Positions 34,609 to 46,602 of a stretch of 64,000 bases of DNA are shown here, piece after piece. The translations under genes and the position numbers were made by a program. The notes beneath the pieces are model-generated. The model searched no databases and was not told where the DNA came from. It worked only from the letters and a program-made list of their open reading frames with translations. This stretch comes from Tubulanus polymorphus (Eukaryota > Nemertea > Palaeonemertea > Tubulaniformes > Tubulanidae): the NCBI RefSeq assembly GCF_964204645.1, contig NC_134034.1, forward strand, positions 9,603,414 to 9,667,413, written 5' to 3'. Numbering within the stretch: position 1 is the first letter of the stretch; each line of letters opens with the position of its first letter.

Positions 34609-35220
34609 TATATATATTAATATATTCCGTGTATGATGAATGTTGCTGCCAGCAGCAGCGCTCACTCGGCGGTTGTGTCAATATAAATTACCGGCTAAAC
34701 AAATTACGACCTCATCAATATTCATGACATCATCGGCGACGCCGGGCGAAAATTCGCATATATGCAAATCGAGTCCAGGTGTTGGCCACATTATTATCGG
34801 AAACTTATTTTTCGAACAGGAAAATGTAAAAAACATCGACTCCGCGGTTTGTTGATTTAGTGACGAATTTTACCTACCCCCCTTCCAACCTTTATTTATA
34901 TTACGATAACAACGTGCGACAATGAATTATACATTTTTCGCAAGACAAATAGTGGACCACGTTTTATTCATAAGTTTCAATAGCTGCGATACCTGTTGAG
35001 TGAATATATTTTCCTCGTCGTTTAAAAATCTCTTTGTTACTACTAGATGTTGTCGTATGATATTAGTCACTGCAACGCTCTAGCGACCGGTTTCAACTTC
35101 GCGAGTTATCTATAGATTCAAAATTGGAAATGCGTCGATAAAAATCCCAACTGCTCCTCACCTCTCCCCAACCTCTCGTGGTTATTATAAACGTAGAACG
35201 AAAACGAGCTTCGACTGCAC
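34605..35220. other. Non-coding stretch, no feature recognised
   Basis: A 71-codon plus ORF (34640-34855) has no domain. Confidence 0.45.
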
Positions 35221-35224
35221 TTTA

Positions 35225-36260
35225 GTTGTTGGCAAAACCAGCAATGGGCTTAAGACTGGTCTCAAGTTGTTAGATTGGTTATCAAACCAAAATGAGTTTA
35301 GACTGGTCTTAAGTTGTTAGATTGGTTATCAAACCAAAATGAGTTTAGACTGGTCTTAAGTTGTTAGATTGGTTATCAAACCAAAATGAGTTTAGACTGG
35401 TCTCAAGTTGTTAGATTGGTTATCAAACCAAAATGAGTTTAGACTGGTCTCAAGTTGTTAGATTGGTTATCAAACCAAAATGAGTTTAGACTGGTCTCAA
35501 GTTGTTAGATTGGTTATCAAACCAAAATGAGTTTAGACTGGTCTTAAGTTGTTAGATTGGCTATAGAACCAAAATGAGTTTAAACTGGTCTTAGTTGTTA
35601 GATTGGTTATAGAACCAAAATGAGTTTAGACTGGTCTCAAGTTGTTAGATTGGTTATCAAACCAAAATGAGTTTAGACTGGTCTTAAGTTGTTAGATTGG
35701 CTATAGAACCAAAATGAGTTTAAACTGGTCTTAGTTGTTAGATTGGTTATAGAACCAAAATGAGTTTAGACTGGTCTCAAGTTGTTAGATTGGTTATCAA
35801 ACCAAAATGAGTTTAGACTGGTCTTAAGTTGTTAGATTGGCTATAGAACCAAAATGAGTTTAAACTGGTCTTAGTTGTTAGATTGGTAATAGAACCAAAA
35901 TGAGTTTAGACTGGTCTCAAGTTGTTAGATTGGTTATCAAACCAAAATGAGTTTAAACTGGTCTTAGTTGTTAGATTGGTTATAGAACCAAAATGAGTTT
36001 AAACTGGTCTTAGTTGTTAGATTGGTTATAGAACCAAAATGAATTTAGACTGGTCTCAAGTTGTTAGATTGGTTATCAAACCAAAATGAGTTTAGACTGG
36101 TCTTAAGTTGTTAGATTGGTTATAGAACCAAAAGGAGCTTAGACTGGTCTTAAGCTGTTATATTGGTTATCAAATCAAAATGAGTTTAGACTGATCTTAA
36201 GTTGTTAGGTTGACTATGGAATCAACATGGTCTTAGACTGGTTTCAAGTTCTTAGATCGA
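35225..36260 (+). repeat. Family A minisatellite, main array, about 22 units of 46-47 bp
   Basis: Highly homogeneous array. Unit: GAGTTTAGACTGGTCTTAAG, TTGTTAGATTGGTTAT, then CAAACCAAAAT or AGAACCAAAAT. The CAA and AGA variants alternate in higher-order blocks of two to three units (35.57-35.95 kb), which shows recent block duplication. Followed at 36305 by GACTGTGCAATTGGGCC. Confidence 0.97.
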
Positions 36261-36594
36261 TAAAAGTCCAAAGATAGTTTAACACGGGTGTTTAGTCCAG
36301 TACAGACTGTGCAATTGGGCCTCGGGCTTAATTAAGTTTACAAACATAAAACACAGACTAAATGTTGTCAATAATCGAGGGCAGGTAGAACTGTTTGAAA
36401 TGGGACGCTGCGCTACTTTTACTGAAACACGATGATAATTACACTAACAATTATCACACCGATCACTAATTACATTTACTGACGAGTTCAAATTTTTACC
36501 GAGGCAATTATAACATCATCGGCCATTAACGATCATTTGCGATTTGAATAGGCCTCGATACGCTAATTCATTGTCTCTACCTCCCCATCTCTCA
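36261..36594. other. Non-coding stretch between two arrays
   Basis: Holds the GACTGTGCAATTGGGCC motif (36305-36321) that also follows family A arrays elsewhere; otherwise unremarkable. Confidence 0.5.
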
Positions 36595-36595
36595 T

Positions 36596-37128
36596 CATAC
36601 CTCCCTCCCTGTTTGTCGAGCTATACCTCTGTCCCTGTTTGTCGAGCTATACCTCCCTCCCTGTTTGTCGAGCTATACCTCTCTCCCTGTTTGTCGAGCT
36701 ATACCTCTCTCCCTGTTTGTCGAGCTATACCTCCCTCCCTGTTTGTCGAGCTATACCTCTGTCCCTGTTTGTCGAGCTATACCTCTCTCCCTGTTTGTCG
36801 AGCTATACCTCTCTCCCTGTTTGTCGAGCTATACCTCCCTCCCTGTTTGTCGAGCTATACCTCTCTCCCTGTTTGTCGAGCTATACCTCCCTCCCTGTTT
36901 GTCGAGCTATACCTCTGTCCCTGTTTGTCGAGCTATACCTCTCTCCCTGTTTGTCGAGCTATACCTCCCTCCCTGTTTGTCGAGCTATACCTCCCTCCCT
37001 GTTTGTCGAGCTATACCTCTCTCCCTGTTTGTCGAGCTATACCTCCCTCCCTGTTTGTCGAGCTATACCTCTGTCCCTGTTTGTCGAGCTATACCTCTCT
37101 CCCTGTTTGTCGTGCTATACCTCTCTCA
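36596..37128 (+). repeat. Tandem repeat, 26-bp unit, about 20 copies
   Basis: Unit CTGTTTGTCGAGCTATACCT plus CCCTCC, CTCTCC or CTGTCC. 26 is not a multiple of three and no frame has a stop, so all three plus frames stay open (ORFs of 167, 231 and 236 codons). All three read the same Ser-Tyr-Thr / Cys-Arg-Ala / Val-Glu-Leu-Tyr cycle with different phase. Confidence 0.97.
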
Positions 37129-37765
37129 TTCTCCCTACCTCCCCTTTCATCTCTTCCTCTCTCCATGAATCATCCTCTACCTCTTTCTTCGTTCTTCACC
37201 TCCTCCCTGATAATATCTCCTTCCTTGTCCAAAGATACCGATACTGGTCCCTGAACTGCCGAACATGCCCCTCCTCGCCAGCAGGCCTTTATCGTTCCAT
37301 ACACAAACAATCATTTTTTCTTCATATAAACTGAACACATCAATGATTCACTTGACTAAAGTTGTTTTAAAAGGGTGGCCACTTCCCGCTCATTCAGAAA
37401 TCCTCAGCCCTCCCCCCCTCCCCAAGTATAGAGCAGTCAATAACATACCCAGATTTCCCGGTTTTTGGAGGTTTGCAGGTTTTCGATAAAATTTGTCAAA
37501 TTCCCCGAGTTTTTCCAGGATTTTTCCGATTCACTGAGTTTTTGATCATGAAATACTGAAATGTCCCTCGTATTTATAATAGGGCCTACCGTCGAACGAT
37601 CAATTCGATAATCATGTTATGTTGTTCATTTGGTATAAAAACAATTTTTACCGGGTGGCACGCAGAGTCGTTATCATGTAGTTAGAGAAGTTCAGGAAGT
37701 GCTCACTAAACCGTTATGAAAAACAGGAAACATTGTTTACTACTGATAATAATTACAGGATATAC
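37129..37765. other. Non-coding stretch
   Basis: CT-rich lead-out from the array, then AT-rich sequence. No gene. Confidence 0.5.
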
Positions 37766-38115
<350 letters not shown>

Positions 38116-38400
38116 ATATTGAATGGCAGTTTGTACGTAATTATATGCGCAGAGATTTAGGTCGGGAAATTTGATGAAATGACCAGATGAACGGCCTCGA
38201 ACCAGCGTCGAAACCTAGTCCATCGGGGGCCACCCGCTGAAGAAGAGGACATCTCCAGATTAGTAGGCTAAGAGCAAGGGGCCACCTCGATTGGATGGAC
38301 TTGTGACAACCCAAATGGGTTATTATTGATTTCAAACGGATAACTGAACCGATGATACTGCGTTACCTTCTCGCGTTTAAACACAAGTGATTTTAATCAT
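38116..38400. other. Non-coding stretch with a B-box-like motif
   Basis: On the minus strand GGTTCGAGGCC (about 38193-38203) matches a tRNA B box, but no A box or tRNA fold accompanies it. Confidence 0.35.
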
Positions 38401-38650
38401 CTACGATGAACTCGGTCTGAAAAATATTCACATCGATACAAACTGCGACCGAAGATTGACGACTTTCAAACACGATCTTTGTTCAACACTAAAAACGTGG
38501 CTCTGAATCATAAAAGATGCCTATGACGATCAGAACTCGATCTGAAGAATATTCACATCGATACAAACTGACCGAACACTGACGACTTTCAAACGACCTT
38601 AGTTTCACTCTTAAAACGTGGCTACGAATGAGAACAGATACCTCTGACGA
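38401..38650 (+). repeat. Dispersed repeat, two tandem copies (~115 bp each)
   Basis: Both copies contain AATATTCACATCGATACAAA, ACTGACGACTTTCAAAC and AAAACGTGGCT. The second copy retains the uninterrupted ACCTTAGTTTCACTC site that is split by the MITE at 2.60 kb. Confidence 0.8.
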
Positions 38651-38902
38651 ACTTCATCGTGAATATCTCTATCGATGATAAGCACAGTCGCACGAACTGT
38701 TCACGAACGCGGCGACTTTTTCACGATTCCGACGATCGCACAGATATATAGTATAAAATTCTTACCCGAAAATGATCGCAGTTTATATTCCAAAAATTTT
38801 CACCGCTGTCGTTTACGAAAACTTTCGACGAACACGAATGGTTCTTGCGTAACTGGTCGCAGTTCATTCTCCGTCGAAATCCAGATATATATATATATCT
38901 AT

Positions 38903-38925
38903 GTTTCAGAGCCCAGTCATTTATA

Positions 38926-38999
<74 letters not shown>

Positions 39000-39021
39000 T
39001 ATAAATGACTGGGCTCTGAAA
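38903..39021. repeat. Palindromic element with (TA)n centre
   Basis: TTCAGAGCCCAGTCATTTAT at about 38905 is repeated exactly inverted, ending at about 39021 (ATAAATGACTGGGCTCTGAA), with (TA)n between the arms. The whole can fold into one long hairpin. Confidence 0.85.
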
Positions 39022-41094
39022 CCCTCTCTATGAAACCCTCTGGCTATCTAAACAGTCCCCGAGTTTTGACCCAGTGATTCCTAGTAATCGGTAGACTTGA
39101 CTTAAACGAGTAAATTCATAGAAAATGTATCAAATTTTAGCAGCTAGAGTAGAAGATATTGAAAACGATATTTGCTTTTCATAATCGAGTGAAATTTAAC
39201 TCATAACTGTGGTTTCTGGATCCAGAACCCGGTCGCGCAATCGACTTATTCCGATCCTTGACAGTCAAATCGAATGCGAAACTTTGGAGCCAGTCACGAG
39301 GAGTCAGCTCCACAGTTACGGGTTGAATTTGACTCAAGCCTATGAATCGGGGTCCACTACTCACTTCGAAAGCTTCGAAATAAAAGAACTAAATAAAATC
39401 GACAACTTTTCAACTGAAGGGTCCCACGCAAGAAGACTTTAAGGAATCGATCGCTATTTGTGCCTGCACGTACCTATAGAGCCGACCGGATTGAATCATG
39501 AAATCGCGGGGAAAAAGAAAAGCCGTAGTTAGCAGACCAGCCGAACATGACTTCAGCGGAAAATTAAAATTACAAAAATTGCGACATCGAAAAAATTCCA
39601 TATTCATGACTGAAGAAAAAACTTCCCGGTTTTTCAACAAAAAAAAAAAAAAAAAAATTTCAATTCTCATGATCGCAAAATTATCATACAGTTAAAATGA
39701 AACGAAGCCAGGCATCGGAAATACCTAAACAACTATCGCGAACAATACGCATAATTACACGCCGAGCGATATTAATACCCCTACCCCTATATGTATATAT
39801 CGAATAGACTCGTTCATATTTTCCATCGAAATTGGTCAGTCCGTATTTCAACAACGTGAATACATTGACGAAATTAGCCGCGCGATTATTATTATTAAAA
39901 TAGACAGCTGGTCAAAAACTCTATACACACGTGTACGAGTACATTAATGAATGAAATAATTTCATACAATGCATGTATACATACGTGCGCCGTAGTTATT
40001 CCCGGAAGTTTTAACCGTGAATTCGCAATTTTACCGCCGTCGCATTTAGACAGCTTCGTTTCGGTAACCGAGGGCATTACGAAACGTTTTAGGGCAAAGT
40101 TGCCGATAAAATGGTATTCTGACGGAGTAGCTTTAATTCCAGTCCGCGAAAAACTGTTCTACGTTTCAGTTTCAATCGAATGAATCTGAATTTCAATGAA
40201 AACCATACCAATTACTTTGTAGAAAAATGAATCCTTTGAATATTTGGTGGGTCCTGCAGCAATGTATGTGTGTGAGTACAAGTAAAACGAGTATATGTAT
40301 GTATATGAATTCGGGAGCCTAAAACTTTGGTTTAAAGTTCATCGACAATGAAATTTTAAGTTTTAACAACGTAAGACCAAATGCTTGTCACGCCACCTGG
40401 TGGAATAGCTGGTATCGCGGCAAACGCTTTCATCTCAATTCGCCGTTTTTGCTGAATTCATTAAACTATAATTTCTATCCAGCCTATGCTACTAACATCG
40501 TTTGTATTCCTCCTTTGTTAAAGCCGCCAGCTTCATGCTGCCTTTAGGTTCTGCCAAGCTTGCGTAATACAAATATTGTATATTTCATGTGCGAATGAAG
40601 TTGATTGTTTTGTATTGTATTGTATTCCCCTATTACGCATTCAGATAATGCCAGCCACCCCTTCCCCCTGATAGGCGCTCCCCTCCCCCCTGATAGGCGC
40701 ACAGCCGAGATGAGGTTCCTATATTTAGGCAGCTGTGCGATTACCATATAGGCCTACGCACATACACACACACAAGAATAATATACAAACATCAAAACTG
40801 AGAATGAATCTTTATCAAAATGCACGAACAGGCAATCTGTGACATGCGGCAGTCTGCGTTGTCATTGCCAGCCTGTCGCGCGCACACGTGTTAACTCAGA
40901 TTTCTCAAAGACAGTGCGCGTCTATACTTAATGTACTCCTACTTGAAATGAGATGCAAGGCAAAAACTGACAACTGTAAAATGGCACGACTCGGTTGAAT
41001 CATCCCAAAATATCTAGTGCCGCCCACAGCAACAAAACATATCTTAAGCTGGAAGGAGGGGTAGGTGGGCTTCGAGACTGCTAGTGACTCGCGA
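39022..41094. other. Long non-coding stretch
   Basis: No gene recognised. A 16-18-bp poly-A tract lies at 39641-39658. At 40390-40402 CGCCACCTGGTGG is shared with 23.27 kb. A CCCCTGATAGGCGC doublet occurs at about 40666-40690. ORFs of 60-86 codons have no domains. Confidence 0.5.
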
Positions 41095-41097
41095 CAC

Positions 41098-41165
41098 AAG
41101 CGGGAGAGCGGGAGAGCGGGAGAGCGGGAGAGCGGGAGAGCGGGAGAGCGGGAGAGCGGGAGAGA

Positions 41166-41249
<84 letters not shown>
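41098..41249. repeat. GGGAGAGC octamer array followed by (GA)n
   Basis: About eight GGGAGAGC units (41101-41162), then GA dinucleotides to 41249. It opens several Ser/Leu or Glu/Arg ORFs on both strands. Confidence 0.95.
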
Positions 41250-41251
<2 letters not shown>

Positions 41252-41755
41252 ACTGAACACAAACGAGTCCAAAGTCTACTACTACACGCGGATCTGGGGC
41301 CAATTATCCATTGATCACAGATCTGCAAGAAAACGCGAGCATTCATCGTCTACTAGTTGAACGTCATCAGCGAACGTCGATAAAAACGAACACAAGTGAA
41401 CGCCGAGGTGAGACAATTTCCAGTGCGCTCACGAGCAGACGGCAACCGATGTATCAGCCCCCCCTAACTCAACTCTGTTCTCTCTCTCTCTCTCCAGCAG
41501 CTATTATCATCTCTCTCTCTCGCTCGCGCTCGCTAGCGCAGAGAAGCTAATCTAATTACGTCAACAATAAAAAGGCCGAACCTAAATTCCAGGTGATTGA
41601 AAGCGGCAATTGATGACGAAAAACTAATTACGAAGAAAACGACGGAATGAACGGAAAACCCTGGAGAACGACGCGTAGGCTGACAGTATTATAATAACCA
41701 CACGCCGCCGACGAAGCTCTACAATCCTAGCTTTGATTCCTGATTCTTAAAACGT
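41250..41755. other. Non-coding stretch
   Basis: Short CT runs at 41481-41525. A 79-codon plus ORF (41311-41550) is not convincing. Confidence 0.45.
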
Positions 41756-42330
41756 AAACTTTCAAATCGGGGTACGCTGTCGAAAAATCAGGGTCTAACG
41801 TGTTTAGAAATAAGGGTTCAATACCTTGAAAACCTGGGTTAACTGCCTCGCCTCGAATCAGGGCCATAAAACCGGGGTCTACAACCTTGAAAAATAGGAG
41901 CTATTCTCACTGGAATTTAGGTCTTATTACCTTGGAAAGCAAGAAATTGTTATATTAGAAACAAGAGATCATTGCCATACGGTTTACTACCATACAAACC
42001 AGGGTTTACTAAATAACAAACCAGGGTTTACTAGCTTGAAAATTAGGGCCATCTGCCTTGAAAACAAATGGTCTACTACCTTATAAATCCGGGTTCATCG
42101 CCTTGAAAATCACGATCTCATGCCTTCAAAACCATACTACCTTACGAATCAGGGTTCATTGCCTTCAAAATCATGGTCTACTACTTCATAAATAAGGGTT
42201 TATTACCTTGATAATCACGATCTCATGCCTTGAAAACGATGGTCTACTACTACTACCTTAAAATCAGGGTTCATCGCCTTGAAAATCTGGAGCTACTGCC
42301 TTGAAAATCAAGGTCCGCTGCCTCAAAAGA
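41756..42330 (+). repeat. Degenerate ~30-bp repeat region
   Basis: Many loosely related phrases of the form TACCTTGAAAATCAGGGTTC and CTGCCTTGAAAATC, about 18 copies, strongly diverged. Confidence 0.7.
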
Positions 42331-43615
42331 TCTAACAACAGAATCAAACATTCAAATTGAAGTTTGATTCGGACGGACGGCATTACGAGACTCGGCTACT
42401 TTTACCACTCGTTGCGACGCTATTTCATCGCGCACACACGTGATCGACTCTTATTTCCGACTCTTCAATCGAGCAGGCGACAATACGAAGGATAGATACA
42501 ATCGATGATATAAACGTTGTTACCTGCCAATCTATGTTTGTCTCAAAAACGAACGAATAATTCCCAAGAAGAAAATCAGCTAAATATATATATATATCAA
42601 TGATAGAGGAACTAAATAGCACTTATATATACATATATATAATAATACTAGGATACATGGAGAGATGGTTAACAATAATAAAGGCTCCAATTGATGAAAC
42701 ACGAAGGCTTATATTCGTCGGTCATTTATTTTCGAGGGGATTCTTCGGTTTATGCGGCGCATTTTTCAGTTCGTTTCGACGAAATAGAAAACGATTTCGA
42801 GGAAACGAAAATCTAGTCCGGAGAGCTTTTATCTCGCGAGAACCGCAATAACGGAGGATCAGGATTAGCCGAGATTAGCGATTATCCGCACAAAAAAACC
42901 ACTTTTTTCGAGAGGGTATTCGATCGATTTTACGAATGTGTCGAATGGACGAGAAATTCTTACGACGACGAAATTCGCGATTTCAGTCATTTTTTTCGCG
43001 GTGCCGTCGGCGGCGTCCTCGAAAATTCGCGACCGTCGAAAATTCGCGCCTAATTAGAAATACATATCGCTCTAGATATGAAACCGGTAATTACTGATTA
43101 TATTATCGCCTGGCACGCCGAACCCGCCAACTTCCATTGTTACTGTCTGTAACTTCGGATGTCGGCAATTTTCCCTCTCATCATTTCTGGGTCAATCGAA
43201 TTCCGTTTTGGCGCGAGAACGCAAGCGCCCGAACTGAAAGTCGCAATTCGATAGCGTCTCGTGTCTATTGTTCTCCAACGCGCTATACGACTTATTTTTC
43301 TTAATTTCATTAACGGCTTAGCGGAAGAAAAAAAACCTCTGTACTTTTTTTTTTCTTTTCCATTCCACCGACTGACTGATTGTTTGTCTACTCGATCAGG
43401 AATTCATAACTCGCCTATCCGATAAAAGCGCCAACGAGAATTTATCGTCGAAAAAAAAATTATGTCGAAGTTGCACCGAACTGGCGCTTCAGTTTAGCTT
43501 ATTCGCGCGATTGGAGCAGATTAACTAGGAACCAGGGGTCAGGCGGCCCGGCATCTGAGCTTGAGTCCCCAAAAAATTTTTAAGAATTAAAAATATCAGT
43601 CGCCCAGATGAAAAA
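42331..43615. other. Non-coding stretch
   Basis: Includes a minus ORF 42425-42622 that ends in-frame at TGGCAG|GTAACA near 42523, considered and set aside as a first exon because it runs through a TA microsatellite. CG-rich patches at 42900-43060. No gene supported. Confidence 0.45.
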
Positions 43616-44012
43616 TTGTGTAGAATTGGCTATAGAACTTAAATAAGGTTAGACTGGTCTGAAGTTTGTACAGCCAAACAAAACCAAAATGAGGTTAGAC
43701 TGGTCTTAAGTCGGTACAGCCAAACAAAACCGAAATGAAGTTAGACTGGTCTTAAGTTGGTACAGCCAAACAAAACCAAAATGAGGTGAGACTGGTCTTA
43801 AGTTGGTACAGCCAAACAAAACCAAAATGAGGTTAGACTGGTCTTAAGTTGGTACAGCCAGACAAAACCAAAATGAAGTTAGACTGGTCTTAAGTTGGTA
43901 CAGCCAAACAAAACCGAAATGAAGTTAGACTGGTCTTAAGCTATTCTATTTGATTGGTCATAGAACGGAACCGAGCTCGAGACTGGTCTTAAGTTATCTG
44001 ATCGGCTATTCG
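43616..44012 (+). repeat. Family A minisatellite, 46-bp variant, about eight units
   Basis: Unit variant GTTAGACTGGTCTTAAGTTG, GTACAGCCAAACAAAACC, AAAATGAG. Ends with the more usual CTATTCGACT... form and is followed at 44052 by GACTGTGCAACTGGCC. Confidence 0.92.
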
Positions 44013-44113
44013 ACTAAGATCGTCATAAGACTGTGAATAAATCTAGGCCATGACTGTGCAACTGGCCGAACGAATAATTCAACCAACACAATATGAAATA
44101 AATATATACGTAC

Positions 44114-44233
44114 GTAAAAGTAATCTAGGCCGGAGGTGGAGCCACCGGTCGCAGCGGTGGATAAATGCGGATAGTACATCCACATGGATGCGACGTTGCG
44201 CTGGTACCGTTCCAGATCGAATAATGTCGCCAT
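44114..44233 (-). CDS. RBMS: RBMS candidate alternative first exon 3 (40 codons)
   Basis: The ORF from ATG 44233 (A at -3 and G at +4, strong context) encodes MATLFDLERYQRNVASMW, MYYPHLSTAATGG and STSGLDYFY, and ends in phase 0 at a GTACGT donor (44113-44108). Splicing over a 40.9-kb intron to 3236 gives ...LDYFY-TYNPQQ. The MYYPHL segment resembles the MYPQY...YYPHYLQ N-terminus of vertebrate RBMS3, which supports the assignment. Codon use is mixed and GC-richer than the flanks. It lies about 100 bp downstream, in transcription sense, of plain intronic sequence and immediately upstream of a family A array. Confidence 0.72.
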
Positions 44234-44249
44234 TATAACGAGAGCGCCG

Positions 44250-45795
44250 CGTGAACGAACTAAAAAAAATCCCCGCGATCCTTCGGGCGAAAATAACGAC
44301 ACTTCGCGCTTTAGATTAAAAGCGAATTTTTTAACCGTTCGTTAAGAACTAGTTTACGTCACCAACGAATTCTTCTCGATCTCGTAAAAGTTTATTCGTA
44401 CGCTCCGATGTGAAATCGTGTCACTTGCTTCAATCAGCTTGTCGATTTTTTTTTCCAAATCTAACGACGACACTGTGTTCTATGTACTATACTCGCTGAT
44501 TAAACTACGGCGACCCGTTAACGGAGAGAGCTGCGAGGTGAGAGATATCAGATCTAGGTTTTTTTTTTCTTTTCAGGTTCGTACGGAGCGGAATTTTTTC
44601 CCTATCGTTTGTTTGTTTATTGATCGATCATAAAGCGATCCATTCATGCCCTACGACGCGGCGCGCGCTGCAAGCAAGCAAGTCGTACATACATCGCCGT
44701 TAGTTTTCTACTAGTATAGTAAGGCTAAACGAAATTGGTACCTCGTTCTGCTGAGCTTAGAAATTGACCCGAACAATCGCCTATCTACCCTGTTTTTACA
44801 TTACTTTTTTTAAAAATTGTGATCAATTTTTAAGTTGACCCGACCGGTCGCAAGTTCGCGATCAATTATCGAGAATTTTCAATAAAAAATCAAACCACTA
44901 CTAGAGTCGAAGACCTGCATCATCTACCCAATCGCCGAATCTCATAATTCCCCAAAATTTCTTAAAACTTTGATTTCAAATTTGCATTTCCACATTAGCT
45001 TATCCCAGCAATTCTACATTTTTTTCGCAGGCGTCAAATAATTTTCAAAAATTAATTTTCTTGTTTTAAATTGTGATCAATTTTGAAGTTGACCCGACCG
45101 GCCGCCGATCTACCCAGTACATTACTTTTTTTCAAAAATCGTGACCAACTTTACTGTTACAGCTAAAGAAATGAAATAATTACGAATTTGATCATATTTT
45201 CAAAAATTGACGCGTTCGCTGCGCAGAAACGAGGTATCGTTTTTGTTTGGACTAAAGGGTTATCGAGAGTATATAGCCGGGAGTACGTTCCTGCCGAACC
45301 GAGAACAAAATCGCTCCCAAAGAAGAAGATCGCGTTTAAAGAACGCCGAAACCGGTTTTTAATCGATGAATAAAAATGTGCCGAAAAAAATCCGGTTTTT
45401 TTTGTTCATTATTATTCCACGTGACATTGAAGCGCATACTCGAAACGTACGGGCGAAATCATGCCCGTTACCGTGCCCTAGCCCGCCCGATCAATCGACA
45501 CCCACCGGCCCAAATAGGTTTCTTTCTTAATTTTTTTTTTCAAAGCGATATAGGTCAAACGCGTAGTGCTATATATACTTGCCCCAACGCGAGTCATGAG
45601 ACTTACTAGAAAGATGTGTGCATTAGTAATCTACTAACGTCAACGCGAAAACACTTCAATCAAATTTAAAAGATATCTTTGTGAAATATGCGGTCGGTCG
45701 CGTATTAAGAGCTGACAGGTCATTCTAAATAAACCCACTCAATTCGAATATGACAGGTCTTTCACAATCTCTCGCTCATAACTGAAGAGGTTAGC
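44250..45795. other. Long non-coding stretch with an internal duplication
   Basis: A ~60-bp segment (CATTACTTTTTTTNAAAAAT, GTGATCAATTTTTAAGTTGA, CCCGACCGG) occurs at about 44800-44850 and again, rearranged, at 45068-45155. ORFs of 61-77 codons are not convincing. The part nearest 44233 may hold the promoter of first exon 3. Confidence 0.45.
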
Positions 45796-45814
45796 TACGA
45801 CACATTTTAAACAA

Positions 45815-46095
45815 ACGCAAAACTGTGGAACTGGGTCCCGAGTCAACTGTGGAACTGAATCGAATTAAACCCACACAACTGTGGAACTGGGTTTAGAGTC
45901 GAATTAAAACCGAACAACTGTGGAACTGGATCCAGGGCCAACTTCACAGCAGTGGAACTGGGTTCAGTGAAATTAAACCCATACAACTAAGGAACTGGAT
46001 CCTGGACCAAATTAAACTAACTCTAATGTGGAACCAAGTTCACAAATTAAATCCACACAACTATGGACCAGGGTCCAGGTTCAAATTAAACCCGA
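45815..46095 (+). repeat. Family B minisatellite, about seven units
   Basis: 39-bp units: TGTGGAACTGGGTCCAGAGT, CAAATTAAACCCACACAAC, diverged. Confidence 0.9.
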
Positions 46096-46600
46096 TTTCA
46101 ATCTGAAAAAATATCGCGCCAAGCTACGAGTTAGATTTTCGAGGAAGGAATCGAAGGTGGTTGCCAGAAAAAACCTATGACAAGTCAGCCCAATGTGTGT
46201 ATAAGGAGTATCTATATAAGACTATAGCGTTTATCTCTAAAACAAATATTATTTTAACACAAATACATTTTCAGAACGGGACAGACATACGAGATAGACG
46301 ATGGCATTTTCGATAACTACCACATTTCATGACATTTGTCGGAATTTTTTCAACCTTGCCTGTAGCGATAGAACAGCGTTTTAACGACCTGTGAACTAAA
46401 GTAGGACTGCTCCGTATCGTCTTACAGTAACCACCAGGAAGCAAGTTTAGAAAACAGGGTTCTTGTACACCAACTTCACCAACACCAGATGGCGCCTAAC
46501 AGTGCGGTTAAAATTCAATCGACTTCGAATTGGGATTTCAAAGACTGAATCCTGAATATTATCAAACAAGCCTTGACTGATATCCTACTGCACACAAGTG
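46096..46600. other. Non-coding stretch, no gene seen
   Basis: A CACCAGATGGCGCC element at 46483-46496 resembles a CTCF core; otherwise nothing recognised. Confidence 0.45.
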
Positions 46601-46602
46601 AC

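Noticed and set aside
35225-36260. CRISPR array
   Set aside because: Units are contiguous 47-bp tandem copies without unique spacers, in a eukaryotic genome.
36544-37334. Three overlapping plus-strand ORFs of 167-236 codons
   Set aside because: All are phases of one 26-bp tandem repeat; no unique coding sequence or domain.
38193-38203. tRNA or SINE head from the B-box match GGTTCGAGGCC
   Set aside because: No A box at the right distance and no cloverleaf.
42425-42622. Possible further RBMS first exon ending TGGCAG|GTAACA in phase 0 near 42523
   Set aside because: The reading frame runs through a TATATATA microsatellite, the residues are hydrophobic and unlike the other N-termini, and the donor is weaker than in the accepted exons.
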